A stretch of DNA of 64,000 nt from Helicobacter rodentium ATCC 700285 (GTDB lineage Bacteria > Campylobacterota > Campylobacteria > Campylobacterales > Helicobacteraceae): the NCBI RefSeq assembly GCF_000687535.1, contig NZ_JHWC01000002.1, positions 62,001-126,000 on the forward strand. The letters are read 5' to 3'. The translations under genes and the position numbers were made by a program. Positions within the stretch are counted from its first letter, which is position 1. Each line of letters begins with the position of its first letter. Below the pieces are notes generated by a model. That model was not told the origin of the DNA. It saw only the letters and a list, made by a program, of their open reading frames with translations, and did no database searches. This document shows positions 1-9,705 of the stretch, piece by piece.

Positions 1-1248
<1,248 letters not shown>

Positions 1249-1252
1249 TTTT

Positions 1253-3625
1253 ATGCCAGAAAAGGAGGACAATAACCAAATTATCCAGCTTGATGACAGT
1301 TTTAGTGTTTTAGATGATATTTTAAAAAAAGAACCTGAAGCGACAAAGCCACCAAGTAAGCTTGAAAAACTTTTAGAATTTTTCAATCAACATAAAAAAC
1401 TTAGCATTATCTTGTCGGTTTTGCTAGTGTTTCTTTTACTTGGGTTTATTTTTTTGATTGGTTTAGCCTTGACGCGCGAAGTCAAACCTCCTCAAGCGCA
1501 AACAAATGTTTTGCCTCCAACAGAGTTTAGCATCAGCAAAGGGGCAGACCTTATTACCGATGTTGAAAAACTAGAAGCACTCATTAAAAAAGCTAACTTT
1601 CTTTATATTAGTGGCAATAAGCAAGAGGCATTGGATTTATATGGTAAAATCTCTAATTATTCGGAAGGGCTTTCTAATTATAATTTAGGCGTTGCGCAAA
1701 TGGAAGAAAAATCCTATGCTGAAGCATTGGATTCTTTCCAAAAGGCGATTGATGTAGGGGAAGACCGCGTAATTAGCGCATTAAATGCAGCAATTTGTTC
1801 TTTGTATTTGCAAGAACCTTTAAAATACCGCTATTATTTGCATCTTGCGCAAACTTATCTCCCCCAAGCGGGTAATTTGCCCATTTATTCCTACCTTTAT
1901 ACATTGACAAACTTTTATTTGGGTAATTATTTAGAAACATTCTCTTCCTTGCTTCATCATTCCTCTAACTATTATCAAGAGGAAAGCAATCAGCTTTTAG
2001 CTGCATTGTATGCGTATTTTAATGATAATTATAACGCCATTGATGCATTGAGCAAAAATGCCACCAATCCAAAAAACTGGTTCAATCTTGCTTTACTTTA
2101 TGCAAGAATCGGCGATTATAATGAAGCAAACAAGCTTTTAACGCAGAGTATTGATAGCTTTGGAAGCACTTTAGAATCTGATATTGCACTTATGCTCGTT
2201 AAATTGCAACTAGCAGAGTATAGCCAAGCAGCGCGTCTTGCAAATAAATATGCTCAAAGAGAAGAGGATTTAAATCGCAACCCTTATCCTGTTAGGATTG
2301 CCTTGCGTGATGATTTTTTTGATATTAATGTAGCGCAAAAGCGTTTTTGGGGTGATTTTATCGGACAGAAGCTAAATTCTTATAATATCATCTTTTATTT
2401 TGCTTCTTACAAGGTTTTTGATGTAAAGGAGGCTTTTAATGTAATCCAAGAGGGCGGAATCAATATTAATATTGAAAATTTACAGGAAGCCAAAGAGATT
2501 TTATTGCGCGGACAAACTATTTCAAGAATGAATCGTAATATTGCAAATGCGATTTTAGAAACGCTCAATGGCAATATTCGGAATGCTAATGCCCTATTAA
2601 CAGAAGTTGTAAATGCTTATCCCAACCATTCTATTTTGCATTATAATTTAGGGTTGAATTATGCACAAATGGGCAATTTTGATGCGGCTTATCGGCATTT
2701 TTTGCGTTCTTTTCACCTCAATCCTAAAGACTTGTATGCAGGAATTTTCTCCTTGATTGCTGCAAAATTGACTTATCGGGATACAGGGAGATTAGAAAGT
2801 GAAATTGGAAAAGAAATTGTAAATTTTCAAGGCAATGCTAAGGAGCAAGAGTTTATTAATGCACTGCTTAATTTTACGCGCAATGGTATCCCAACACCCT
2901 TACAATTCCTAGAAAATGAGGAAAGCAATATTGCAATTTATTACGCCCTAGATTTTGCGCAAGGAGTGCAGATGAACAACCAAACATTGCTAGTAAAATC
3001 TGCCGATAGATTGAAGAGTTTATACCCTAAAGACCCCATTAGTAATCTTTTAGCCCTTTTAGCCCTTAATTATCAAGATGAGCCAAAATCACTCGCCTTA
3101 AAATTGCAAACTTATTATCAAGATTCAAAAATCAATAAAGACCCTATTTATTATGGAGCGTCTGTTGTGCGTGAAATGTATATTAAAATTGCTCATATTA
3201 TTGGAACTTTACATTATATTCAGCAAGATTTAGATATGCGTTTAATCACAGAGCAAAGAGATCCACGCGGTGTGATTCAGGCTTTAGCCTTAACTTATTT
3301 GTATTTGCAGGAATTTGAGAAATCCTTTACGCTTTATAATAGCTTGATAGATGATTTTAAAGAGCAGGATACTCAAACGCTTTTTTTGGGTGCGGTTTCT
3401 GCGATTGGCGCGGGACATATTGAAAACGCCGCCACACTTTTGCAACTTTCAAAACTAGAAGCACCAACCAACTATGAAACAAGAATCGCAAATGGAATCT
3501 TATTTTTACAAGAAAAAAATTTTTCTGCCGCCGCAACACAATTTACATCGGTTGCAGAATCCAAAATGCGCTCTCAATATTTTGATTTCAAAATTGATAC
3601 CCAGCAGATTTTGCAAAACCCTTAA
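1253..3625 (+). CDS. PflB-like TPR protein, flagellar motor scaffold (probable)
   Basis: Membrane-anchored TPR protein of 790 residues: a cytoplasmic N-tail (1-49), one membrane segment (about 50-73), then a large periplasmic region of helical TPR-like repeats. Examples include ALDSFQKAIDVGEDRVISAL and the stretch around NHSILHYNLGLNYAQMGNFD. The gene right after serS in Campylobacter (Cj0390) and H. pylori (HP1479) is, as I recall, PflB, which with PflA builds the periplasmic scaffold for the wide stator ring of the flagellar motor. Function is inferred from topology, repeats and synteny with serS. The ATG at 1253 has AGG 7 bases upstream. No relation to pyruvate formate-lyase, which shares the symbol. 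Confidence 0.75.
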   Translation: MPEKEDNNQIIQLDDSFSVLDDILKKEPEATKPPSKLEKLLEFFNQHKKLSIILSVLLVFLLLGFIFLIGLALTREVKPPQAQTNVLPPTEFSISKGADLITDVEKLEALIKKANFLYISGNKQEALDLYGKISNYSEGLSNYNLGVAQMEEKSYAEALDSFQKAIDVGEDRVISALNAAICSLYLQEPLKYRYYLHLAQTYLPQAGNLPIYSYLYTLTNFYLGNYLETFSSLLHHSSNYYQEESNQLLAALYAYFNDNYNAIDALSKNATNPKNWFNLALLYARIGDYNEANKLLTQSIDSFGSTLESDIALMLVKLQLAEYSQAARLANKYAQREEDLNRNPYPVRIALRDDFFDINVAQKRFWGDFIGQKLNSYNIIFYFASYKVFDVKEAFNVIQEGGININIENLQEAKEILLRGQTISRMNRNIANAILETLNGNIRNANALLTEVVNAYPNHSILHYNLGLNYAQMGNFDAAYRHFLRSFHLNPKDLYAGIFSLIAAKLTYRDTGRLESEIGKEIVNFQGNAKEQEFINALLNFTRNGIPTPLQFLENEESNIAIYYALDFAQGVQMNNQTLLVKSADRLKSLYPKDPISNLLALLALNYQDEPKSLALKLQTYYQDSKINKDPIYYGASVVREMYIKIAHIIGTLHYIQQDLDMRLITEQRDPRGVIQALALTYLYLQEFEKSFTLYNSLIDDFKEQDTQTLFLGAVSAIGAGHIENAATLLQLSKLEAPTNYETRIANGILFLQEKNFSAAATQFTSVAESKMRSQYFDFKIDTQQILQNP

Positions 3626-3658
3626 GGTTTAAAATTTACATTGATTTTATAGTGTTTA

Positions 3659-3664
3659 TATAAA
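3659..3664 (+). promoter_or_regulatory. Candidate -10 box for the efflux operon
   Basis: A TATAAA hexamer lies 31 bases before the GTG start of the TolC-like gene, in the only gap (70 bp) between pflB-like and the efflux genes. Campylobacterota promoters often lack a clear -35 and none is evident here. Inference only. Confidence 0.35.
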
Positions 3665-3695
3665 ATGTCGGCTTTATTTTAAGGAGATAGTTTAA

Positions 3696-5159
3696 GTGCA
3701 ACCTATTTTGCGTAAGATTTTATCAAGATATTTTGTGTTTTTGCCTCTTATTGGTTTGACATTTTTGGGTTGTGCTGCTAATTTACCAAAGGAATCAGAA
3801 ATTACACAAACTCTACCACAATCTTTTCAAAACACTTCTTTAATTAGTGTAAATCCCGATTCCAAACCCATAGTTAAAGCAACTCCGATAGAACAAATGA
3901 AAATTTTATTCAATTACGATTCTGCGTTGATAAGCCTTTTTGAGATTGCATTAAGTCAAAATTTGGATTTGCAGATTATGAATGCTAGAATCCTACAAGC
4001 ACAAGCGCAACTAAAAAGTGCTTGGGGAGACCTTTTTCCTAGTGTTGATGGAAGTTTAGGTGCGACGGAATCACATACGCGCACCAACACAACAAGAGTG
4101 CAAAAAACGCAATCTTATACTTCTCAGGTGGGTGCAACGCTTTCTTGGGAGGTGGATTTGTTTGGGCGTCTGCAACACGCAAAAAACGCCAAAGCTTCTC
4201 TTTATGAAAAATCATTGCAAGATTTGGAGAATGCTAAAATCACGCTTTTAGGCGATATTGCAAGTTGTTATTTTTCATTGCTTGAATCCTCTCAAAATAT
4301 TGATTTAACGCAAGAAAATATCACGCATTATGAAAATGCCTTAGAGCTAACGCGCCTCAAAGTTGAAAATGGTTTGCTAGATAGCACCGAGCTTTTTGAA
4401 AAACAAGATATGCTAACAAATGAACAAAATACTTTAGAATCCTTAAAAAGCATTTTTGAGGAAAACAAAAATGCCTTATTGGTTTTGTTGGATAAAAATA
4501 TGCTTCCCTTTGCAATAGAATCTCAAACATCGCCTAATTTTACGACAGAATTATCTTTGGATTCCATACCAGCAGAAGTTTTATTGGCGCGTCCTGATAT
4601 TAAAGCAGCACTTTTTAGTCTCTATGCACAAAGTTACACAAAGGCAAACGCTAAGGCTAGTCTGTTTCCTGTATTGTCAATTAGCGCAAATTTAAACGAA
4701 ATTTTGGATTCCAACACTCAAGCAAGTGGGAATCTTGCTTGGCAGTTAGCAAGTTCTCTTACCGCGCCTATTTTAAACCGCACACAATTAACGCAAAATT
4801 ATTTTTTGCAAGATGCTCTTTTAAAAGAATCCTATTTAACGCTTCAAAAATCACTCAAAAACGCTTTGAGTGAAATTGAAAATACAAGCTTTAATGTCAA
4901 AAGCACAGATTTGCAACTGCAAAACAGCCAAAAACGAATGGAGAATGCACAAAATTATTTTGAATTTTCCTCTAGTCGTCATTTGGTAGGTTTGATTGAC
5001 AGCCTAGAGCATTCTTTAAATGCGGCTTCTTTTAATAATTCAAAAAAATCACTCAATTCCGCAAAATTTGAGAATCTCAAAGCACTTGTCTTGCTTTATA
5101 AAGCCTTTGGGGGTGATTTGAATCTTGCGCAACAATCTGATTTTATCAACAAGGAATAA
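3696..5159 (+). CDS. TolC-family outer membrane efflux lipoprotein
   Basis: Outer membrane channel of a tripartite efflux pump, 487 residues. The N-terminus is a lipoprotein signal: a hydrophobic run ending FLGC (Cys about residue 26), as in the NodT/OprM/CmeC branch. Two OEP repeats follow, each with long coiled helices, for example FEIALSQNLDLQIMNARILQ and YAQSYTKANAKASLFPVLSI. The start is GTG with AAGGAG 9 bases upstream. The adaptor gene starts 2 bases after its stop, so channel, adaptor and ABC genes form one operon. Substrate cannot be told from sequence. Confidence 0.92.
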   Translation: MQPILRKILSRYFVFLPLIGLTFLGCAANLPKESEITQTLPQSFQNTSLISVNPDSKPIVKATPIEQMKILFNYDSALISLFEIALSQNLDLQIMNARILQAQAQLKSAWGDLFPSVDGSLGATESHTRTNTTRVQKTQSYTSQVGATLSWEVDLFGRLQHAKNAKASLYEKSLQDLENAKITLLGDIASCYFSLLESSQNIDLTQENITHYENALELTRLKVENGLLDSTELFEKQDMLTNEQNTLESLKSIFEENKNALLVLLDKNMLPFAIESQTSPNFTTELSLDSIPAEVLLARPDIKAALFSLYAQSYTKANAKASLFPVLSISANLNEILDSNTQASGNLAWQLASSLTAPILNRTQLTQNYFLQDALLKESYLTLQKSLKNALSEIENTSFNVKSTDLQLQNSQKRMENAQNYFEFSSSRHLVGLIDSLEHSLNAASFNNSKKSLNSAKFENLKALVLLYKAFGGDLNLAQQSDFINKE

Positions 5160-5160
5160 A

Positions 5161-6417
5161 ATGCAATCCACAAAAGAAATTTTAATGAATTTAAATCCCA
5201 AAAAGGATTATAAAAAGCTTTTAATGCTTTGGGGCGGAATCTTTGCTTTTGCGATTGTGTGCATTGTGCTAGTTTATTGGTGGAAAACACGAGAACCCAA
5301 TTATATTTATACAACCCAAGAAGTAACTTTGGGGGATATTTCTACAAGCATTAGCGCAAATGGCACACTTTCTCCTACGCACGAAGTTTCTATTGGTTCA
5401 GTCATTTCTGGAATCGTGCTTGAAGTGCTTGTAGATGTGAATGATAAGGTAAGCAAGGGGCAAGTTCTTGCAAAAATTGATAGCGAAAGCATTGAGCAAG
5501 ACCTTTATCGTTATGAAGCGCAACTTGAAAGTGCCAAAGCGCAATTAAAAAGTGCAAAAGTAACTTTAGAGGAGAAGCGTTGGCAATACAATCAACTCCA
5601 AGACCTTTTTAAAAAAACAAAGGGCAAGACGCCCTCCAAGCTTGATTTACAAACCGCTAAAACCTCCTACAATGCAGCTTTAAGTGAGGTAGGGCTTAGG
5701 GAGGCAAACATTAAGGAGATTGAAACAGCGATTCGTTCTACGCAAGTGGATTTGAAAAATGCGCATATCACCACACCAATAGATGGTGTAGTGCTTAGTC
5801 GCTCCATTGAAGTAGGGCAGAGTGTTGCGGCAAGTTTTCAAGCTCCAGAATTTTTTATCATTGCTGAAAGCTTAGAGGAAATGGAGCTAAATGTAAGCGT
5901 ATCTGAAGCCGATATTGGCAAAGTCAAAGTAGGGCAGAGTGTAAAATTCAGCGTGGATTCCTATCCCCAAAAAACTTTTGAAGCCCTTGTGGATAGAGTG
6001 AATTTTGGCGCAAGTGAAAGCACAGATAATATCGTGAGTTATGAAGCGCGTATTTATGTAAGCAATCAAGACTTATTGCTAAAGCCCGGAATGAGTGCGA
6101 CAGCAGATATTGTTACAGATTCCGCCAAAAACGCGCTTTTAATTCCCTCTAGTGCGCTTTATTTTACTCCGATGACTGCCAAAGAGGAATCCACAAAGTC
6201 TTCATCAAAATTAAGCCCTTTTGGAATGCGTCCTCCACGCATACGAGGGGGTGGAAACAAACCGCAGACAAACTCTAGCGTTTGGGTGTTAGAAAATGGC
6301 AAACCTAAAGAAATTGAAGTGAAAGTTGGCATTAGCGATGGAATCTCAACGCAGGTTTTTAGCGATTCCATTCAAGCAGGGATGCAAGTGATTGTTGCAC
6401 AAAAAGAAGAGAAATAA
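5161..6417 (+). CDS. macA: MacA-like periplasmic adaptor of ABC efflux pump
   Basis: Membrane fusion protein linking an inner-membrane ABC exporter to the TolC-like channel; 418 residues. One N-terminal membrane anchor (about 20-38), a biotinyl-lipoyl domain (VLVDVNDKVSKGQVLAKIDS), a coiled hairpin, then beta-barrel and membrane-proximal domains. ATG 5161 is chosen because AAGGA sits 5 bases before it; a longer frame from TTG 5125 would overlap the previous gene. Near the C-terminus is an unusual basic, glycine-rich segment (PPRIRGGGNKP). The stop overlaps the start of the ATPase gene (TAATG), implying translational coupling and a MacAB-type system. Confidence 0.9.
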   Translation: MQSTKEILMNLNPKKDYKKLLMLWGGIFAFAIVCIVLVYWWKTREPNYIYTTQEVTLGDISTSISANGTLSPTHEVSIGSVISGIVLEVLVDVNDKVSKGQVLAKIDSESIEQDLYRYEAQLESAKAQLKSAKVTLEEKRWQYNQLQDLFKKTKGKTPSKLDLQTAKTSYNAALSEVGLREANIKEIETAIRSTQVDLKNAHITTPIDGVVLSRSIEVGQSVAASFQAPEFFIIAESLEEMELNVSVSEADIGKVKVGQSVKFSVDSYPQKTFEALVDRVNFGASESTDNIVSYEARIYVSNQDLLLKPGMSATADIVTDSAKNALLIPSSALYFTPMTAKEESTKSSSKLSPFGMRPPRIRGGGNKPQTNSSVWVLENGKPKEIEVKVGISDGISTQVFSDSIQAGMQVIVAQKEEK

Positions 6418-7118
6418 TGTCATTCATTCGTTTGCAAAATATCCATAAAACCTATGGAAAGCCACCCAATATGTTTGAGGCATTGCGCGGAATCAACCTA
6501 GAGATTGTAGAGGGGGAATTTGTGGCACTGATGGGTCCAAGTGGAAGTGGCAAAAGCACATTGGCAAATATTTTAGGTTGTTTGGATAGCCCAAGTAGTG
6601 GAATCTATGAATTTTGTGGGGTTAATGTTTGCGATTTGAATTTGAAGCAAAAGGCACTTTTAAGGAGACATTATATTGGCTTTATTTTTCAAGGATTCAA
6701 TCTTTTGCCACGTACAACTGCATTGGAAAATGTTGAACTCCCCTTGCTTTACCGACAAGTGCCAAAAAAAGAGCGCATTAAACAATCTATGCAAGCACTT
6801 GAAATGGTGGGTTTGGAGAAATGGTATAACCACCAAAGTAATGCGTTAAGTGGTGGTCAGCAACAACGTGTAGCAATCGCTAGGGCAATCGCCTCCAACC
6901 CTCTTTTTTTACTTGCTGATGAACCAACAGGAAATTTGGATACCAAACGAAGCATAGAGATTATGGAAATCTTAGAGCGTTTAAATAAGGATTCAAAAAT
7001 TACGATTTTAATGGTTACACACGAGCCAGAAATGGCGCAATATGCCACGCGTGAAATTATATTTTTAGATGGCTTGGTGCAGAGCGATTCTGCATCTTTG
7101 CAAGGAGTGCAAAGATGA
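6417..7118 (+). CDS. MacB/LolD-type ABC exporter ATPase
   Basis: ATPase subunit (233 residues) powering the adjacent permease. Walker A GPSGSGKST, signature LSGGQQQRVAIARA, Walker B LLADEPTGNLD and a switch histidine in MVTHEPEMAQYA are all present. In E. coli MacB the ATPase and permease are one chain; here they are separate proteins, a common variant. The start overlaps the adaptor stop (TAATG). The stop overlaps an ATG (ATGA at 7115-7118) that has a good AAGGAG 7 bases upstream, yet the matching permease begins only at 7675, beyond a repeat cluster. Confidence 0.95.
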   Translation: MSFIRLQNIHKTYGKPPNMFEALRGINLEIVEGEFVALMGPSGSGKSTLANILGCLDSPSSGIYEFCGVNVCDLNLKQKALLRRHYIGFIFQGFNLLPRTTALENVELPLLYRQVPKKERIKQSMQALEMVGLEKWYNHQSNALSGGQQQRVAIARAIASNPLFLLADEPTGNLDTKRSIEIMEILERLNKDSKITILMVTHEPEMAQYATREIIFLDGLVQSDSASLQGVQR

Positions 7119-7159
7119 AGTGTGTATTGCGCAAGTTTGGGTGGGTGCTACGCCCACAC

Positions 7160-7328
7160 GCCCACACCTCATTCTTGTGTCTTGCCCTTTCGTCCTTGCG
7201 GGGCAAAGCAGAAGTGTTTGTTGTGGAAGCAACCAACCTACACTTACAAATCCACAATCTAGCATACTTAAAATTTTATTATTTTGTCCTTACGAGATTC
7301 CGTAAGGAATCGTGGCAATCCATAATCT
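7160..7328 (+). repeat. Left copy of a direct repeat flanking the permease gene
   Basis: This stretch resembles 8945-9080 on the other side of the permease gene in the same orientation. The best-conserved part is about 7247-7328 against 9000-9080: AATCTAGCA then ACTTAAAAT, followed by a full palindromic element ending GTGGCAATCCATAATCT. The outer part is more diverged. Aligned by eye only. Confidence 0.55.
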
Positions 7329-7568
7329 CGCACACCCAAGATTCCCCCACCTTATCTTTGCAAGGTAAAGCCAAAACATACAAATGTGAAGCATTTTCAC
7401 CTGCTTTAGCGCAAATCCATAATCAAGCAAAAATTAGATTTAACAATGGAATCCTTACAAGCAAGATTCCACATTATGGATTGCCACGAAAATTTTTCAA
7501 ATTTTCTCGCAATGACACAAAGCAAACCGCCTCGTCATTGCGGAGGCTTTGCCTGAAGTGCATAATCT
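7286..7568. repeat. Palindromic repeat cluster A (3 copies)
   Basis: The 556 bp between the ATPase and permease genes hold three copies of the dispersed element: 7286-7328 (+), 7473-7516 (-) and 7534-7568 (+). The general form is GTCATTGCGAG, an inner inverted repeat, then (C)GTGGCAATCC or GAAGCAATCC, then ATAAT(CT). Inner hairpins here are GATTCC/GGAATC, GAAAATTT/AAATTTTC and AGGC/GCCT. Upstream, 7140-7160 and 7180-7210 contain further short inverted repeats (GTGGG/CCCAC and TTGCCC/GGGCAA). Confidence 0.85.
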
Positions 7569-7674
7569 GCAAAGATGTTGCCCACACTTGCAAATCCATA
7601 ATCCAAAATCTTGCCTTGAACTTTGTATCTATATTTTCGCGATTCCAAAAAACCCATAACACGAGGAAGCTGTA

Positions 7675-8895
7675 ATGATTCTAAATGCTTTTTTTCTCGC
7701 CTTTCGTCAGATTAGACGCAATTTTTTACGTGCACTTTTAACAATGCTTGGGATTATTATCGGTGTGGGGGCGGTTGTGATTATGATTACACTTGGAAAT
7801 GGCACGACACAAGTAATTACCGAGCGTATGAGTAGTTTAGGTAGCAATATTTTGCTCGTTTTTCCAGCGCGGAATCAAAACATAGGTGGTGGCGGCAGAA
7901 AACTTTTTAGCCTAGAGAATATCAAAGCATTAAATATCCAAGTGGGGCATATTACACGCGCGATTGCACCCATTACCACAACTTCTGCTCTTGTGCAGTT
8001 TCGCCAAGAAAACACGCAAACACAAATTCAAGGTGTCAATCCCGATTATTTTGTCGCAACAAATTGGAATATCTCTTATGGTGCAACCTTTAGCGCACAA
8101 GATTATCGTGCAGGGAGTAATGCTTGTGTTATAGGTGCAAGTGTAAAAAAAAATCTATTTGATAAATCCTCCACGAATCCTCTAGGAAGTAGAATCAAAC
8201 TAGGTAATATTGTGTGTGAATGTATTGGAATCTTGGAGGAAAAGGGGCAGGGAGCAATGGGAAATGACCAAGACGATGTGATTTTGCTACCTCTTAAAAC
8301 CTATCAACGCAGCATCTCTAAGTCTAGCACATTGTATAATATTTCAAGGTTGATGATTTCGCTTAAGGATAATGTGGATTCCACACAAGCCACGACACAG
8401 ATTTCTAGTGCCTTGCGCGAGATTCGCAATGTGCGTGAGGGGCAAAAAGATGACTTTGAGATTATGGATACAAAGCAAATCATAGAGATGATGCAAAACA
8501 CCACTGCAAATTTAACGATTTTTTTAGGAGCAATTGCGGGGGTGAGTTTGATTGTCGGTGGAATCGGGATTATGAATATTATGCTAGTTTCTGTAACCGA
8601 GCGCACAAAAGAGATTGGTACGCGTCTAGCAATCGGCGCAATGCAGAGTGAAGTGCTATTGCAGTTTTTAATAGAAGCCTTGACACTTAGTGCATTGGGC
8701 GGAATCTTGGGGGTAATATTGGCGTTTGTGGGTTCGTTTGGAATCTGTTATGCTATGGGATTGCCTTTCAACTTTGATTACACAATCGCGCTAGTTGCTT
8801 TCGTGTTTTCTGCTTTTATGGGAATCTTGTTTGGCTATCTTCCTGCAAGACGCGCTTCAAGGCTGAATCCCATTGACGCTTTGCGCCACGAATAG
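7675..8895 (+). CDS. MacB/FtsX-type ABC exporter permease
   Basis: Permease subunit, 406 residues, pairing with the ATPase upstream. Topology is typical of MacB: one N-terminal membrane helix (ALLTMLGIIIGVGAVVIMIT), a large periplasmic MacB-PCD domain, then three C-terminal helices within an FtsX domain (starting near ANLTIFLGAIAGVSLIVGGI, with the conserved ERTKEIGTRLAIGA). It ends with PARRASRLNPIDALR, the usual terminal motif. The ATG has GAGGA 7-8 bases upstream. Direct-repeat DNA flanks it on both sides, so it could be lost by recombination between those copies. Confidence 0.93.
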   Translation: MILNAFFLAFRQIRRNFLRALLTMLGIIIGVGAVVIMITLGNGTTQVITERMSSLGSNILLVFPARNQNIGGGGRKLFSLENIKALNIQVGHITRAIAPITTTSALVQFRQENTQTQIQGVNPDYFVATNWNISYGATFSAQDYRAGSNACVIGASVKKNLFDKSSTNPLGSRIKLGNIVCECIGILEEKGQGAMGNDQDDVILLPLKTYQRSISKSSTLYNISRLMISLKDNVDSTQATTQISSALREIRNVREGQKDDFEIMDTKQIIEMMQNTTANLTIFLGAIAGVSLIVGGIGIMNIMLVSVTERTKEIGTRLAIGAMQSEVLLQFLIEALTLSALGGILGVILAFVGSFGICYAMGLPFNFDYTIALVAFVFSAFMGILFGYLPARRASRLNPIDALRHE

Positions 8896-8944
8896 ATTAT
8901 TTTCCCGCAAGGAGGACTTTGTTTTTTTGTGTTTGCACCTTACC

Positions 8945-9080
8945 CCCACTCCCCGCTCTTGCATTTTGCCTCTCTGTCTTTGTGAGGGATTTAACCAAAG
9001 TAATCTATAATCAAGCACACTTAAAATCTTACCACTTAGTCATTGCGAGAATGCGTAGCATTCGTGGCAATCCATAATCT
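8945..9080 (+). repeat. Right copy of the direct repeat flanking the permease gene
   Basis: Counterpart of 7160-7328: TCTTGCATTTTGCC, then AATCTATAATCAAGCA, ACTTAAAATCTTA and a complete palindromic element at 9039-9080. The similarity is partial and was judged by eye. Confidence 0.5.
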
Positions 9081-9194
9081 AGCATATATTAAACTTTACA
9101 ATTCCAAACTTTTAAGATTCCACAATGGAATCTTAAAGGGAGTGCATCATTATAGATTGCTTCGTCATTCGCTTTGTTCATTCCTCGCAATGAC
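9039..9194. repeat. Palindromic repeat cluster B (2 copies)
   Basis: The 415-bp gap between the permease gene and convergent rpsU has copies at 9039-9080 (+; inner hairpin GAATGC-GTA-GCATTC) and 9149-9194 (-; GAAGCAATC-type right arm). The linker between them (about 9085-9130) contains TTTACAATTCCAAACTTTTA, which recurs inverted at about 14606-14632 in cluster C. The repeat unit therefore extends beyond the palindromes. Confidence 0.85.
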
Positions 9195-9281
9195 GGAGGA
9201 GTAACATATAATCATAAAGTGGAATCAAAATATCAAGAATTAAGATAATTTAAAAGCAAAAAAAGAATTTTGGAGTGTAGA

Positions 9282-9307
9282 TTTAGGATTCCAAATGGAA
9301 TCCTAAA
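9282..9307 (-). terminator. Long perfect hairpin after rpsU
   Basis: A 12-bp perfect inverted repeat (TTTAGGATTCCA / TGGAATCCTAAA, 2-base spacer) lies 4 bases beyond the rpsU stop. On the minus strand a run of Ts follows only about 15 bases later, so it is a terminator-like hairpin rather than a textbook one. It may also serve the converging efflux operon. Confidence 0.55.
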
Positions 9308-9310
9308 GGA

Positions 9311-9523
9311 TTAGAGCCTTGATTCGTAGCGGCGAAGCATATATAAGCGTTTGAGCATTTTTTTGCGTGCGCTGATTTTTTGCTTTTTGCGCTTTTCAGT
9401 TTTTGGTTCAAAGAATCTTCTTGCGCGACTTTCAGTTACAACAAGATTTCTATCTGCTTGTTTTTTAAACTTTCTATACGCATCATCAAAAGATTCGTTT
9501 TCTCTGACTTTGATACCCGGCAT
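9311..9523 (-). CDS. rpsU: 30S ribosomal protein S21
   Basis: Small, highly basic ribosomal protein of 70 residues, matching the family length. The start [20 protein letters not shown] and the Lys/Arg-rich tail are characteristic. In E. coli S21 helps base-pairing with the Shine-Dalgarno region during initiation. The gene stands alone, divergent from ccoG, with GGTGGTG upstream of its ATG and a strong hairpin just after the stop. Confidence 0.97.
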   Translation of the reverse strand: MPGIKVRENESFDDAYRKFKKQADRNLVVTESRARRFFEPKTEKRKKQKISARKKMLKRLYMLRRYESRL

Positions 9524-9545
9524 CTAAATCACCACCTTTGTGTAA

Positions 9546-9573
9546 AAATATACTTCAAAATTGAAGTTTGCAA
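9546..9573 (-). promoter_or_regulatory. Candidate rpsU promoter with a palindrome in its spacer
   Basis: On the minus strand TTGCAA (9573-9568) and TATATT (9552-9547) could be -35 and -10, with a short 15-bp spacer. The spacer is almost exactly the perfect inverted repeat ACTTCAA-AA-TTGAAGT (9552-9567), placed where a regulator could block RNA polymerase. Inference from sequence only. Confidence 0.35.
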
Positions 9574-9705
9574 TTCTAACATAAAGTGTGCAAAAAATGT
9601 GAAAAAATCACACTATAAACGCAAAAATTTGATTCTTTTTACTATTTTACCCCTATATTGTGCTAATATTGCAAAGAGTTTTTAGGTTTTCAAAAGGAGT
9701 TTTTA

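Larger units (their letters stand above)
7115..7675 (+). other. 186-codon frame made of repeat DNA, bridging ATPase and permease
   Basis: An open frame runs exactly from an ATGA overlap with the ATPase stop to a TAATG overlap with the permease start, with AAGGAG 7 bases before its ATG. Its sequence is largely translated repeat (for example GLPRKFFKFSRNDTK comes from the palindromic element at 7473-7516) and I recognise no domain. It may not encode a useful protein; it may simply let ribosomes pass through the inserted repeats. It is recorded because both junctions are exact. Confidence 0.35.

Noticed and set aside
1253-3625. Pyruvate formate-lyase (shared symbol pflB)
   Set aside because: The protein is a one-span TPR protein with no glycyl-radical motif.
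7286-7568. Possible CRISPR array from repeated units
   Set aside because: Copies are in both orientations, unevenly spaced, with variable palindromic cores and no regular unique spacers; no cas genes are present.
9380-9685. Plus-strand open frame opposite rpsU
   Set aside because: It is antisense to rpsU, AT-rich and low in complexity, and has no recognisable domain or ribosome site.
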